From positions 2,976,001 to 3,040,000 of the forward strand of contig CM074765.1 of NCBI GenBank assembly GCA_037355855.1: a stretch of 64,000 nt of DNA. Reading direction: 5' to 3'. Numbering within the stretch: the first letter of the stretch is position 1; the number at the start of each line of letters is the position of its first letter. Shown one piece after another: positions 20,153 to 30,000 of this stretch. A program made the position numbers and the translations under genes. The DNA comes from Pseudo-nitzschia pungens (taxonomy: Eukaryota > Bacillariophyta > Bacillariophyceae > Bacillariales > Bacillariaceae). Below the pieces are notes generated by a model that ran no database searches, was not told where the DNA came from, and saw only the letters and a list, made by a program, of their open reading frames with translations.

Positions 20153-22732
20153 CTAATCTATGCTGAAGATCCGCTGCATTGCATTACCCCCTGAATCTTC
20201 TTCGGGCGCCGACCGACGGAGGACCCCTTTTTGCAGGTCTACAAGGGCCAGAGTATCCGTCTTAGCTAGCCAACTTTCCATTGTGTCGGCATCTCCCATC
20301 GCTGCCACGAGAGTGCTGAACAATCCGTGAAATTCGAAGGGAGTGAGTTCGTAGAGGGCATCTGCCCCCCGAGTAATTAGCCCGTGTTCGCCGACAAAAT
20401 ACAAAATCTCAAACGCCACTGCTCGAAAGGCCTTCCTAGCACGTCGCGGCACAGACCACTTTTCAGTCGTCGCGGACATGGAATTGATTGTCACCGACAA
20501 CGTATAGTCCTTGATTTCGATCGCGGAATGGTAGCCAGCAACCTCCATGGCGATGATAGCAGCAAAACGTTCCTGAACCAATACGCGCAGTGCAAAGGAT
20601 GGCTTCTTCGATTGCTTCTGCCTGCGAAAAATGGAATAGTCGATCATATTTTGGGTTGATTGGATAGACATGAACTTCGACGCATTGGCTTCTCCAGGTT
20701 TTACAGGACGATGACCGACGCCAGCGTTCTCCAAGTTTAGGGTATTTCGCACTGCACGAATGACATCCTTCATAGATTTCATAGTTCGATCGGTGTTCCG
20801 TTGACCATTTGCGTTATCTCCATTTTCATCACGAACGAAATCCGTCGTATTATCCAGGGACTGAGTGACACGGCAATTCTGAATAATCCGCTGTCTCCTT
20901 CGAGAACCGGTGTTACTTGAAGAGGTCTCTCCCAAACCTGCACTTTCAGATGTCGCAACCCCAACGAGTACCGTTTCGTCATCAGAATTGGTATTATCGT
21001 CAGTGGTTGGGAGCATGTTGAATCCATCTTGCTTCTTGCGACGCAAGATGCTTCGCGCGTGATTCATTGGAATGGTAGCGTGTTCCATGCCATCGTCTAC
21101 CGAAGACTCGCTGCTAACACTGTTACCCGTGTTGCTTCTTAATTGCTGCAGGTTTACTGTGGAACGCAAGTCATCTTCACCTCCTGCAATGATTTCGATT
21201 TCTGCTTCTTGTCCGCGATAAGCCCTACGTAGCACCTCGGCCCGCTCCTCTTCCGCTTGTTCCTTCGCCTTTTGTAGTCTTTTTCTCAGTTGTCGTTCGA
21301 TCCTACGAATGTTTCGGTCACTCAATCTGATGTAAAATGTAGCAATGTGACTCAAATACATGGACATAAAACCAATACTAAAGGGCAACCAAAAAATACA
21401 AAACCATATTGTTGGGAGCTTGGTCGGAACGTAGTCTCCGTAACCGACCGTTGTGAGCGAAACCACTGCAAAATAGAGGGACTCCAAGAAAGTCCACCCC
21501 TCGATTAGACAAACAACACTGGCCCCGCTCAGGATCAATCCCGCAAACGGGAAAACTACAGAGATCCCTTTGCCAACTTCGGTATCACGAAAAAAGTGTC
21601 TAGCTCGATCCAGGGACCGAAAGAAGTATTCCACGCCTCTCGGGACCAAACCTAGATGCACGTTGTCGGAAATGATGATTTCATCACTGTTCTCAGTTGT
21701 TCCACCTCCACTATGCTGACTAGAAGCCTTAGGAGAGCTTACGCGAATTTTGTTGAGACGGAGCTCCTTTCCAGGGGTATTGCCGACGCTGCTCAGCATC
21801 AAACCGCTCCGTCGTCGTAGCTCGGCCTGCTTGTCCTGTGATAGTCGGGCCCTCGACGCCTCCAGTGCTATGCATTGATAAACCTGGGCGACCATGATGG
21901 TAAGGGTTGCAATTCCTACCATGATATATACAATAGTATACGCCTGAAAACTCGGCGTTGTAGGAAGATCTTCCCTTCCGTAACCAACCGTTGTAATAGT
22001 AAAAATCGAAAACAAGAGGGATTCGGGAATCGACCAGTTTTGAAATTCGTTGTCGAATTCGTCCGACCCGTCGTCTTCGATTCTATGCATGTGATTGTGC
22101 TCGTTGTTCAAAAGGAGCAGTTCTCGGTAGACAATTGTCCCCTGAATCATGTAAATGACCAAAAAGAAGATGCTGAAAATGGCGGTTTGCCTTACACTCG
22201 AATACCGAGCCTTGTAGCCAATGTCTCGTTCTTCCAACGCCCGCTCATATTCATCATCGAGTCGTCTACAAATTTCAATGTCCTCCTCGGTGAGTTCAAA
22301 GGGCGAGTTCTGGGAATGCGCCGCGTTTAGATCTTGCTGGGAATGTTTGTTTCCATTGCCATACAGAATGTTCTTATTATCATGAAAGGCGCGCCCTTTA
22401 CCATCATCATCGTCCCAATCTTCAAAGCAAGAACTTCCATCATCGAAATCCTCCTCAAAAGCAAGATCAAGGGATTTGCGTTTGTCCAGCGTGGACTTGT
22501 TCTTGCGATTGCCATCGTTTTCTATCTGAACAGGCGCTACTGCAACTGCCTTCGACCCAACCCCTGACTTCTTGATTGTTGTGACTGTTGTTGTTGTGTT
22601 CCTCACTTGTCTGGGTGACGGCATTTTCTTTATATTTATTCTATCCTTGCCACTCACTGTGCTGGGTCGTCTAATTCGCCCATCTCCCTCGTGAAGGACT
22701 AAATCGTCCCGATCGATATCCACGCTCTCCAT
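20153..22732 (-). CDS. Two-pore-domain potassium channel
   Basis: 859 residues from ATG at 22732, no intron. Order: acidic/low-complexity cytosolic N-terminus (1-180, with FEEDFDDGSSCFEDWDDDDG); TM1 about 183-203; pore loop 1 with TTVGYG at 247-252; TM2 about 264-286; long cytosolic loop (290-385); TM3 about 390-410; pore loop 2 with TTVGYG at 427-432; TM4 about 442-466; a basic/acidic helix (470-505); and a long C-terminal domain. TVGYG is the K+ selectivity filter, so the protein should conduct K+ across the plasma or vacuolar membrane. The linker between the halves and the 390-residue C-terminus are long for the family. I see no EF-hand or cyclic-nucleotide domain. It is divergently arranged with the RING gene. 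Confidence 0.92.
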   Translation of the reverse strand: MESVDIDRDDLVLHEGDGRIRRPSTVSGKDRINIKKMPSPRQVRNTTTTVTTIKKSGVGSKAVAVAPVQIENDGNRKNKSTLDKRKSLDLAFEEDFDDGSSCFEDWDDDDGKGRAFHDNKNILYGNGNKHSQQDLNAAHSQNSPFELTEEDIEICRRLDDEYERALEERDIGYKARYSSVRQTAIFSIFFLVIYMIQGTIVYRELLLLNNEHNHMHRIEDDGSDEFDNEFQNWSIPESLLFSIFTITTVGYGREDLPTTPSFQAYTIVYIMVGIATLTIMVAQVYQCIALEASRARLSQDKQAELRRRSGLMLSSVGNTPGKELRLNKIRVSSPKASSQHSGGGTTENSDEIIISDNVHLGLVPRGVEYFFRSLDRARHFFRDTEVGKGISVVFPFAGLILSGASVVCLIEGWTFLESLYFAVVSLTTVGYGDYVPTKLPTIWFCIFWLPFSIGFMSMYLSHIATFYIRLSDRNIRRIERQLRKRLQKAKEQAEEERAEVLRRAYRGQEAEIEIIAGGEDDLRSTVNLQQLRSNTGNSVSSESSVDDGMEHATIPMNHARSILRRKKQDGFNMLPTTDDNTNSDDETVLVGVATSESAGLGETSSSNTGSRRRQRIIQNCRVTQSLDNTTDFVRDENGDNANGQRNTDRTMKSMKDVIRAVRNTLNLENAGVGHRPVKPGEANASKFMSIQSTQNMIDYSIFRRQKQSKKPSFALRVLVQERFAAIIAMEVAGYHSAIEIKDYTLSVTINSMSATTEKWSVPRRARKAFRAVAFEILYFVGEHGLITRGADALYELTPFEFHGLFSTLVAAMGDADTMESWLAKTDTLALVDLQKGVLRRSAPEEDSGGNAMQRIFSID

Positions 22733-23436
22733 CGTGATGTCTTTGTGACAATTGATCCGTGATACAAATCAAACCGAACTCAGCTCCCTCGACCAACCGA
22801 GCTCTTTCACCTTCGCTTGCAACTGTATGCTAATCTGTTCTTAGCTGTTGGATCAAGTGTTAATGTTCCTAAGTCAATCCTCCCGGTGTTTCAGTGACCT
22901 GGGCTAGTGCCATCGTCACGCGAAACGGGAAAAACAATGTCGGTTTTTTCCGGTTCCGGTTTGCGCAAACGTTACTCGTTCGTTCGTTCGTGCCAGCCTA
23001 AACAAAACGGATAAAACGGGACACGACACAAGACAAAAAGCATTTCCCAGTAAGACTTACTCCTACACTAATACTTCTACTATCTATTGTACGGTAAGAT
23101 TACGTGGTAAGCACGGTAAGGAACGATTGATTCTCAAAAAAATAATAACATCACAATCTTACTCTATGTAGTAGTACTACAGGAGTGTACAACTACCCGT
23201 ACCTTACTCGCACGATACATAGCACTTGTTTTCATCAACAAAAATATTCATGTCATCCTCAATCTCCTTTTGCCTTTTAAGCCCAACAAGGATCGAAATT
23301 TTTTGGACGGTGAAATAATAATAATAATACCGTATGTATTCTACCTAGAAAAAACCCGTTTCTGTTTACTGTAGCTTTCAACTTTCCACCAGGGAACTGC
23401 AGAAGCAAACACCGTTTTCGTTGCGCAGACTAGGCA
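22733..23436. promoter_or_regulatory. Shared upstream region of two divergent genes
   Basis: 704 bases separate the channel gene and the RING gene starts, so both promoters lie here. It contains CGTTCGTTCGTTCG (22977-22990) and GTACGGTAAG/GCACGGTAAGG words (23089-23125). No defined site can be assigned. Confidence 0.45.
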
Positions 23437-24444
23437 ATGACAGCAGCAATCGTCATTCCCCTTCGACCCGAAGAGGTCCCAAAAGACCTCGTGTGTGCTG
23501 TTTGCCTCTCGGTTCCATTAGAGCCCTCCATTTTGAGACAGTGTTCTCATGTTTTCTGCACGGGCTGCATCCATGACAGTCTCTCTTATCATGCGTTTGG
23601 GTGCCCGGTGTGTCGGCGGGGGTCCACGACATCCGACATCCAAAGGCTATCCGAATTTTCCCCCCTTGCTCATCGAATCTGGTCGAATATATTGGTAAAA
23701 TGCGAAAACCATGAAATTGGCTGTAGCTGGACTGGTTCCATTTCGGATTACCAACGCCACAAATCCTCTTGTGACACAACGAAAAATCGATCTGGATTGC
23801 GGAGTCGAAGCGACAGCGACCAAGAGCTTCTGGACTTCTTAGAAGCAGAAAATGAGCGCATGAGTGAAGTTAACGAAAATTTGAGGCAAAGGCTCGAAAG
23901 AATGCGTGTCACGAATGCGGAATTGAAGGAAAAGCTGCACATGGCGGAAGCAGCTAACGTTAGTTTGAGGGAGAATTGGACAAAAATGGCTGGTGAATTT
24001 GCCCAATTGAAAAAGATGGTCAAAACTTCTTTGGAGGAACCAATGCCCAATGGGAAGGGCGGATATGCCTACGACCGAAACTCTGTCGTACGCCTGACAA
24101 ATCTTATTTGTCAAAACCTCGAGAACAAGCCCGCGAAATTGAAATCGCACAAAATCTTTGAATGCATTCGGAACATATTTATGGACCTTCGGTACGTAAT
24201 CGATATTCTGGTGGATCGTACTTTGTTGGAGCTGTCATCACGAAATGAGATCGTTCCGTCTCACATTCTATTTCCTGCAATGTGATGTGGCCGTTGCTAA
24301 AGGAAAAATTATTCGGACAATCCAGACCATCTGTATGTCGATGTGCGAATGTTACTTACAGTTTGCCTTGCGAGCGCTACCTGGTTCACCGACAAACAGA
24401 TGTCGAGGCTACGGGAGATGGCCGCTGAAAAAGGCTGGGAATGA
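23437..24444 (+). CDS. RING-finger / TRAF-type zinc finger protein (two exons), probable E3 ubiquitin ligase
   Basis: Exon 1 is 23437-24191 and exon 2 is 24303-24444, giving 298 residues. The intron (111 bp) starts GTACGT and ends AAAG. Splicing replaces a poor tail by a conserved-looking one (YSDNPDHLYVDVRMLL, then CLASATWFTD) and ends at TGA 24442-24444. Without splicing the frame would end at 24285. The RING is C20-x2-C23, C36-x-H38, C41-x2-C44 and C56-x2-C59 (C3HC4). A TRAF-like C89-x6-C96-x11-H108-x3-C112 follows, then a coiled coil (about 128-195) and a C-terminal region. RING proteins pass ubiquitin from an E2 to substrates, and the coiled coil probably multimerises. The substrate is unknown. 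The splice sites are inferred from phase and motif continuity, not from transcripts. Confidence 0.85.
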
Positions 24445-25171
24445 GGGAATACGTCGGAGTTAGCCAAATACCTCCATTTCGAAAAAAAAGAATGACCATT
24501 AGTTGATTGATGGCACTTTTTCCTTTCGCAGGGACACGGAACGTAGACAAGTGATTACAAGTAGCTCATCGTTTTATGAATCATGGAGAAATATTGGACA
24601 ATTGTTCCAAGTGATTACATTGATTCAAGAGCAACCGAGTAAGAAAATCATGGCAGGGAACCCCATGCTAACCCCTTCGCCGACAATTACATTGGATATT
24701 GAATCCTGTTCCTATTTGCGATCCCTGCGAACTCGCTTGAGATATGTCCTCTCTCAAATGTTTTCTTCCCGGGTGACTCAAAATACAGCAATTTTCATAG
24801 TCTCCAATCCCATTGGACACAGAGCTAATTATACTGTTTTCGACAGAAACAACTAAATCGCCTTCAAACGATCAAAGGAACGAGAGTTTCACAAATGCTG
24901 ATGCGGCACTACCCAAGGCAGTGAACTGAAGTTACGTCATCCAGGATAGATGAGCACAGGGAGAAAAAAGTTAACGCAAGAGATGGGAAGCAATTTCGAA
25001 AGTAAGCAGTGGCACTTAAAACATCCAGAGCAAAACCTCTCGACTCTTGAGCTATGACAACTGATGGGGAAATTATCAATGAGAAGCAAAGAGCCATTCG
25101 ATCCTATGCACCAAACGAGGGAGTATCATTTTAATACATTGAACTCACCTCCTTTAGAAACTGAAATGTAT
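24445..25171. other. Intergenic, nothing recognised
   Basis: 3' flank of the RING gene. The 117-codon frame at 24503-24856 does not begin with a good context and shows no domain, so I do not call it. Confidence 0.4.
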
Positions 25172-25930
25172 AGCAGGGGTGATAATAGGAGGGGGTGCGC
25201 CTCGATGCGCACTCCAGTACAAAAACTGCATTCAAACCTGAAAAAAAAATTACCTATATGTGGCACAACTAACAAAACCTGTACCTGAGAATTTTTTTTA
25301 TTTTTGTTTTTAACTAACAAACACTAGTTAAAATACCTTAACTTCAGATAGTAACAACTCAATCAAAAATCAATCCTAATCTTTATTTCAAATACCTACA
25401 TTATAGTTTAAAGTGTTTTAAACAAGAATATTCAATCAAAATGAGGTTTTGAATGAGTCTAAAGTCATCTATTACTGATACAAGATGGTAGGCCATTTTT
25501 AGGCTTTTTGGGGGTTAGATACACTCGCTACGTATGAAACATATGATTTATTTACAGCCTTTTTGGGTGCATGACTGGCGAAGTTGGGTGCATGACTGGC
25601 GAGTTGGGTGCATGACTGACAATTTGTACGTGGTACCAAATGGCCTACAACCTTGTATCAGTAATAGATGACTTCAGACTCATTCAAAACCTCATTTTTA
25701 TTGAATATTCTTGTTAACAACACTTTAAACCATAATGCAGGTATTTGAAATGAAGATTAGAATTGATTTTTGATTGAGTTATTACTATCTGAAGTTAAGG
25801 TATTTTAACTAGTGTTTGTTATTTAAGAACAAAAATAAAAAAATTCTCAGGTACAGGTTTTGTTAGTTGTGCCAAGCATAGGTAATTTTTTCCATCGCGC
25901 AGTGGCACACCCCCTCCTATTATCACTGCT
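25172..25930. mobile_element. Foldback (long inverted-repeat) element
   Basis: Left arm 25172 to about 25490 and right arm about 25640-25930 are imperfect reverse complements over roughly 300 bases. Shared words include GTGATAATAGGAGGGGGTG, AACCTGTACCTGAGAATTTT, AACTTCAGATAGTAA and GTTTTGAATGAGTCT. The 150-base loop has three tandem copies of GTTGGGTGCATGACTGGCGA (25561-25625). No transposase is present, so it is probably a non-autonomous DNA transposon. Exact ends and target duplication are not clear. Confidence 0.8.
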
Positions 25931-27871
25931 GATGTACTGGGCCTTCTGGGGGTTGTGTGAAAACTTCACAAAAATTGGACTGACAGGGTGTTTGAAGAAA
26001 CCTGCAGACTGTACATGCTTTGTAAGGGTTTTGTAGAGTTATTGGTTTCATTGGAAGGATTTTACTTCATTTTAACAGAATCTACTTCGATAGAAGAGAT
26101 TATTGTGACAAAAATTGGGCGGTGCAATTCAATATTGTATTTAGTGACTTCATATCAATTGATAAAGTACTTTCGTTGGGGCAAAGTCAAAATATAATAG
26201 ATTGTTCAAAACAAAGTAGTTCATCATATTAGATAGTAATTCTCCAAAGCAGTTTTGTACAACAACTACTATACAACAAAGTAATTTATTTCTTATCTAA
26301 GTAGTTTTTACTGAAATAAAGTAGTTTCTTAATTAGTGTGGCATTTAAAAGACGGTTCACAATATATTGACTGAAGTAGTTATGAGAGTGTCAAAGTAAG
26401 AAATCTACTTAAATAATAAATAAATTACTTTGCTGTAGGAAACTAATTTGGTTAATTACTTTGATTGAACAATCTACTTTGATAAACTACTTTGTTTTGA
26501 ACAATCTACTTCATTTATTGACCTTGCATCACCAAAACGACTTTGCTCATTGATGGCCAGACATTTTGTCGTATAACATTAAATTCCACTGCCCAATTAT
26601 GGTTGCAGATGTCTCTTGTATTAAAATAGATCTGTTGATGAAATGAAGTTGAAACAAAGTAAGTTCTGTTGAAACAGAGTATATTTTGAACACCTAGATT
26701 GAATTACAATGGTTTCTTCAAACCCACCTGGAACATGCTTGATTTTTTCTGGAGGCATTTGAAAATTGTTGGTGGATCTATTTATTTTGTTCAAATTTGA
26801 ATTTTGCTGGCTCCCCTCTCACTCAGGAAGAAGGATTTTTTCCAATGAAAATGTCGAACACACCCTTCAATAAGACTTGCCAAAAACAAACCAATAACTA
26901 AACATTTCAAAAGCAATGTAGTTTTCAGCAAAACAAAGTAGTTTTACATTTAGTGTTGCATTTAACATGGTCCATGATATTTCAACTGAAGTACTTTTTA
27001 GCGTGTTGAGGTTAGTTTTGAACTACCAATGTAATTCTTGACTGAAGTAGATTATTTCACCAAAGTCAATTCATGAAGTAGTTTTTCAGAATCTATTTCA
27101 TTTTTTAGTAGTATCTACTTCATTTTTTGACCTTGGTGGGCCACCAAAACTCTTTCATATATTGATATTAAGACACTTTTAAGCCTTCCTACCAGGAAAA
27201 AGAGGATGCTGGAGGAGGTACTTTTGAAAATGGGAAAAGTGGTGTATTACAGGTGCAAGCTTGCAAATACCAGTTTCTGTTTCCTTTATATATGGATACG
27301 CGGTATGCCATGTAATAAGTGATTTTTATGTGAATTTTAGATTTTCTGGACTCAGGATTCAACAAGAGAAACTATCACCTGGTGCATAGTACGCCAAAAT
27401 CATCAAAGCCTTACATATGCCAATCTTCTAAAAATTTGAGTCCCATTCAAAAAACATCACTCTGTTCATTTGAAAATAGATGATAAAGTGAGGTTGATAA
27501 TGAGCCGATTATCATCACTTTCATAAAACCTCCTTCGGCCACACAGACTATGAGCAATATCTAAAGGGCTATGGTGGTGTGCTGGTGTGGGGTCCCCTTT
27601 TTTACTTGGAGGAGGTCTTAATAATAACATTGAATTGTCTTCCACTTCATTTGTCGAAAAGAAGAAGGAGTAAGTTCTGTTGATTGAAACGAAGTAGATT
27701 TTGGTCGTGCAAACAATTGAAATTGAAGGTTTCTTCCACCCCCTTGTATCATGTACGGTAACCTTGCCGGTAGGTCCATCGTTTTTTATGTAAGATTATT
27801 CGACGAACCCTCGGACGGCCCAGGTCTCTGTTTCAATACCGAACTCTTCGATCGAAACTCCTGTACCGGTA
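25931..27871. other. AT-rich non-genic region dense in AAGTAGTTT/CTACTTTG words
   Basis: From 26190 to about 27130, and again near 27640-27710, the words AAGTAG, CTACTT, TACTTTG and CAAAGTAG recur every few tens of bases on both strands, without a fixed period. No gene is seen. The ferredoxin promoter must be near its right end. Confidence 0.5.
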
Positions 27872-29414
27872 ATGTTACTCCAAGAAATATCACGGCAAAC
27901 GAGTTGCACTCAACTGAAAATGTTTCCGTTTATTCAGGCAATGACAATTAGCAGTGGCATCGGCAAATGTCGTGGCAACAACATCACGAGGATACTTTCA
28001 AATCTATCCCAGGTGCGGCCGACCCGGAGCATGAAGAGCGTGCAGCAATATTGCACCAGAAGTAGCAGTAGCAGTAACGGTATCGGCATCGGCAGTTTCC
28101 TTCGCACGAAAACGCTACCAACACAGGCATCTACAACACATTACCATTCAAGGTGTAGTTCATCCTTGTTGTTCCGAAGCAACAACTACATCAACATCAA
28201 AATTAAAAACTACGACATGGCAGCACAAACATTATGGCAGCAAAAACAACAGCACCGGACCATGATGATGGCCCGTTCAAGCATGGTTCGGGGAGGTGAA
28301 GAGGATCCGTCGACTCATCCAGAAGCCAAGGCCCTTGCATTCTTGGTCGGGACTCTGGGCCACGAGAGAGACGTCGCGGAGGGGGTGTTGGACGCTTTGA
28401 AGCAATCGGGTGTCTCGGGCGATGCTGCCCTCTTGTCCATGGTCCGCTCTCTCGCAGGCCGGTGGGAGGTTGACGAAGATGCCGGTCTGGAGGCGTTGGT
28501 TGAGAGCGTCAGGGTCGAATTGGCCAGATCCAAGGGTAAGAAAACGGTGGGATTTTGGGTCTTGCCTCCGAGTGCATGGGCCTCCAAGGAGGGCGACGAC
28601 GAATCCGTGGAAGACGATATGAAGCGCGCCTTTCGGGTGGAAGGATTCGAGGACATGGTGCGTTCGTTTTCTCGTAGACCGAAATGTGTGAACTTGTGAT
28701 TCCGTCGTTGTGTCTGCGCGTCTCAATTGGTTTAGCAACCTGAAAATGAACGGTGTCAAGATACCGTATCCAAGCTGGACAAGAAGAGTTGCTTGTAGGA
28801 ATCGGTTTATTCTTTCACTCGCCTCAACCCGAGCCTTCCTGCGAGAGAATCTCATGGGATTATTATGCTCTTGAATTCTTCTGGAAAGCAACACGCGAGG
28901 AATCGATGAGAAATGTTCGATTTTTCGCTTTCACTTCCATCCGAACGATGCGTTCTCTGGCTTATTTTCTGTTTCCCTTTTTCTTGCAATGACAAACGAA
29001 CGAACAAAAATGTATTCATTTCTGTGCTACTCTTTTCGTTCAAAATTGACACACGCATGCGGGTGTACCGGTACCACACACGGCGGAAACAAAACCAAAC
29101 AGTCATTGACGGACGTGGCCAAGTTTGGGGACGGAGAGGGTGCAGACGTGCTGGGCGAGATGATCGAGTGTGCCTGCAGCGGGATCATGGCTTGTTCGAC
29201 CTGCCACGTCGTTGTTCAATCCGAATGGTTTGAGAAAGTGGGAGACGCCTCGGAGGCGGAACTGGACATGATCGATCTGGCTTATAACCCCAAAGAAACC
29301 TCTCGACTCGGATGCCAGGTGATCCTGAAACCCGAGCTGGAGAATGCTGTTTTCAAAATTCCCAGGGGAGCCAATAATATGATGGACTTTATTCCTTTTG
29401 AAGACAAGGATTGA
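27872..29414 (+). CDS. Mitochondrial-type (adrenodoxin-like) [2Fe-2S] ferredoxin with long N-terminal extension, two exons
   Basis: Exon 1 is 27872-28657 and exon 2 is 29103-29414; 365 residues from ATG 27872, or 342 from ATG 27941 (MTISSGIGKC), which may be the better start. The intron (445 bp, long for this window) starts GTGCGT and ends CAG, phase 0, and joins RVEGFEDM to SLTDVAKFGDGEG. The cluster ligands are in IECACSGIMACSTCHVV (C-x5-C-x2-C), with the last Cys in RLGCQV, the spacing of adrenodoxin/Yah1. Such ferredoxins pass electrons in mitochondrial Fe-S cluster assembly and in haem A or sterol synthesis. The first 120 residues are Ser/Arg/Asn-rich, like a presequence. A helical extra segment (about 145-225) precedes the ferredoxin fold, and an acidic insert (KEGDDESVEDD) lies between the first two strands. 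Confidence 0.87.
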
Positions 29415-30000
29415 GTGAATTTCTGCCACGAGGTGGGGTAACGAAATTGAACGGAACTATGCACAAGTGAATGTGTATCAGAATCCTATCACGACCAGGC
29501 CCAAATCCTCAATTTTTTGGGAATAGAAGTAGATAGATTGGGTCCTTGCGTAAACATGTGTACCATAATATGCAATAACAAAAAAGTTTAAAAAGAAAAT
29601 TGTACTTATTGCGATTCATAATGGAGGAGACGGAACGTTTGGGTCCAATGGTTTCTTCCCATCCGCTTTCGGATCATGGTGCTACGGACATGAAACACAT
29701 CACTGCTTTGTTGCAATGATTGCTTTTCCCAACATTTTCTTTCAGTGATTTGGCTTCCATTGAATTTCGCTGTGATTGGATTCCCACGGCAGTGCTTGAA
29801 TGAAGCAGGAACAGCTAATGACTCGACCAAGTTCGATCAGACTTCTCCGTTGCTTCGTCGAAGTGAGTTCGTACCGTGCTCGTAATCTACCGACACAGTA
29901 TGATTGATCGGTATCCTTTTGTACGGTATGTTTTCAAGCAAAACTTTGATGTGATATTGAAAAAAATGTTTTGTTACTATAATAATTTATTACTATTTAT
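29415..30000. other. 3' flanks of two convergent genes
   Basis: No gene is seen. It carries the 3' ends of the ferredoxin and uroporphyrinogen decarboxylase transcripts. An AT-rich stretch (29945-30005) borders the latter stop. Confidence 0.45.

Noticed and set aside
24303..24463. Alternative RING exon 2 from the CAG at 24361
   Set aside because: It would also give an open tail, but needs a weak donor and drops the YSDNPDHLYVDV segment that fits the family; the AAAG acceptor at 24302 fits phase and motif better.
24503..24856. 117-codon frame after the RING gene
   Set aside because: No domain, and the RING gene already ends by splicing at 24444.
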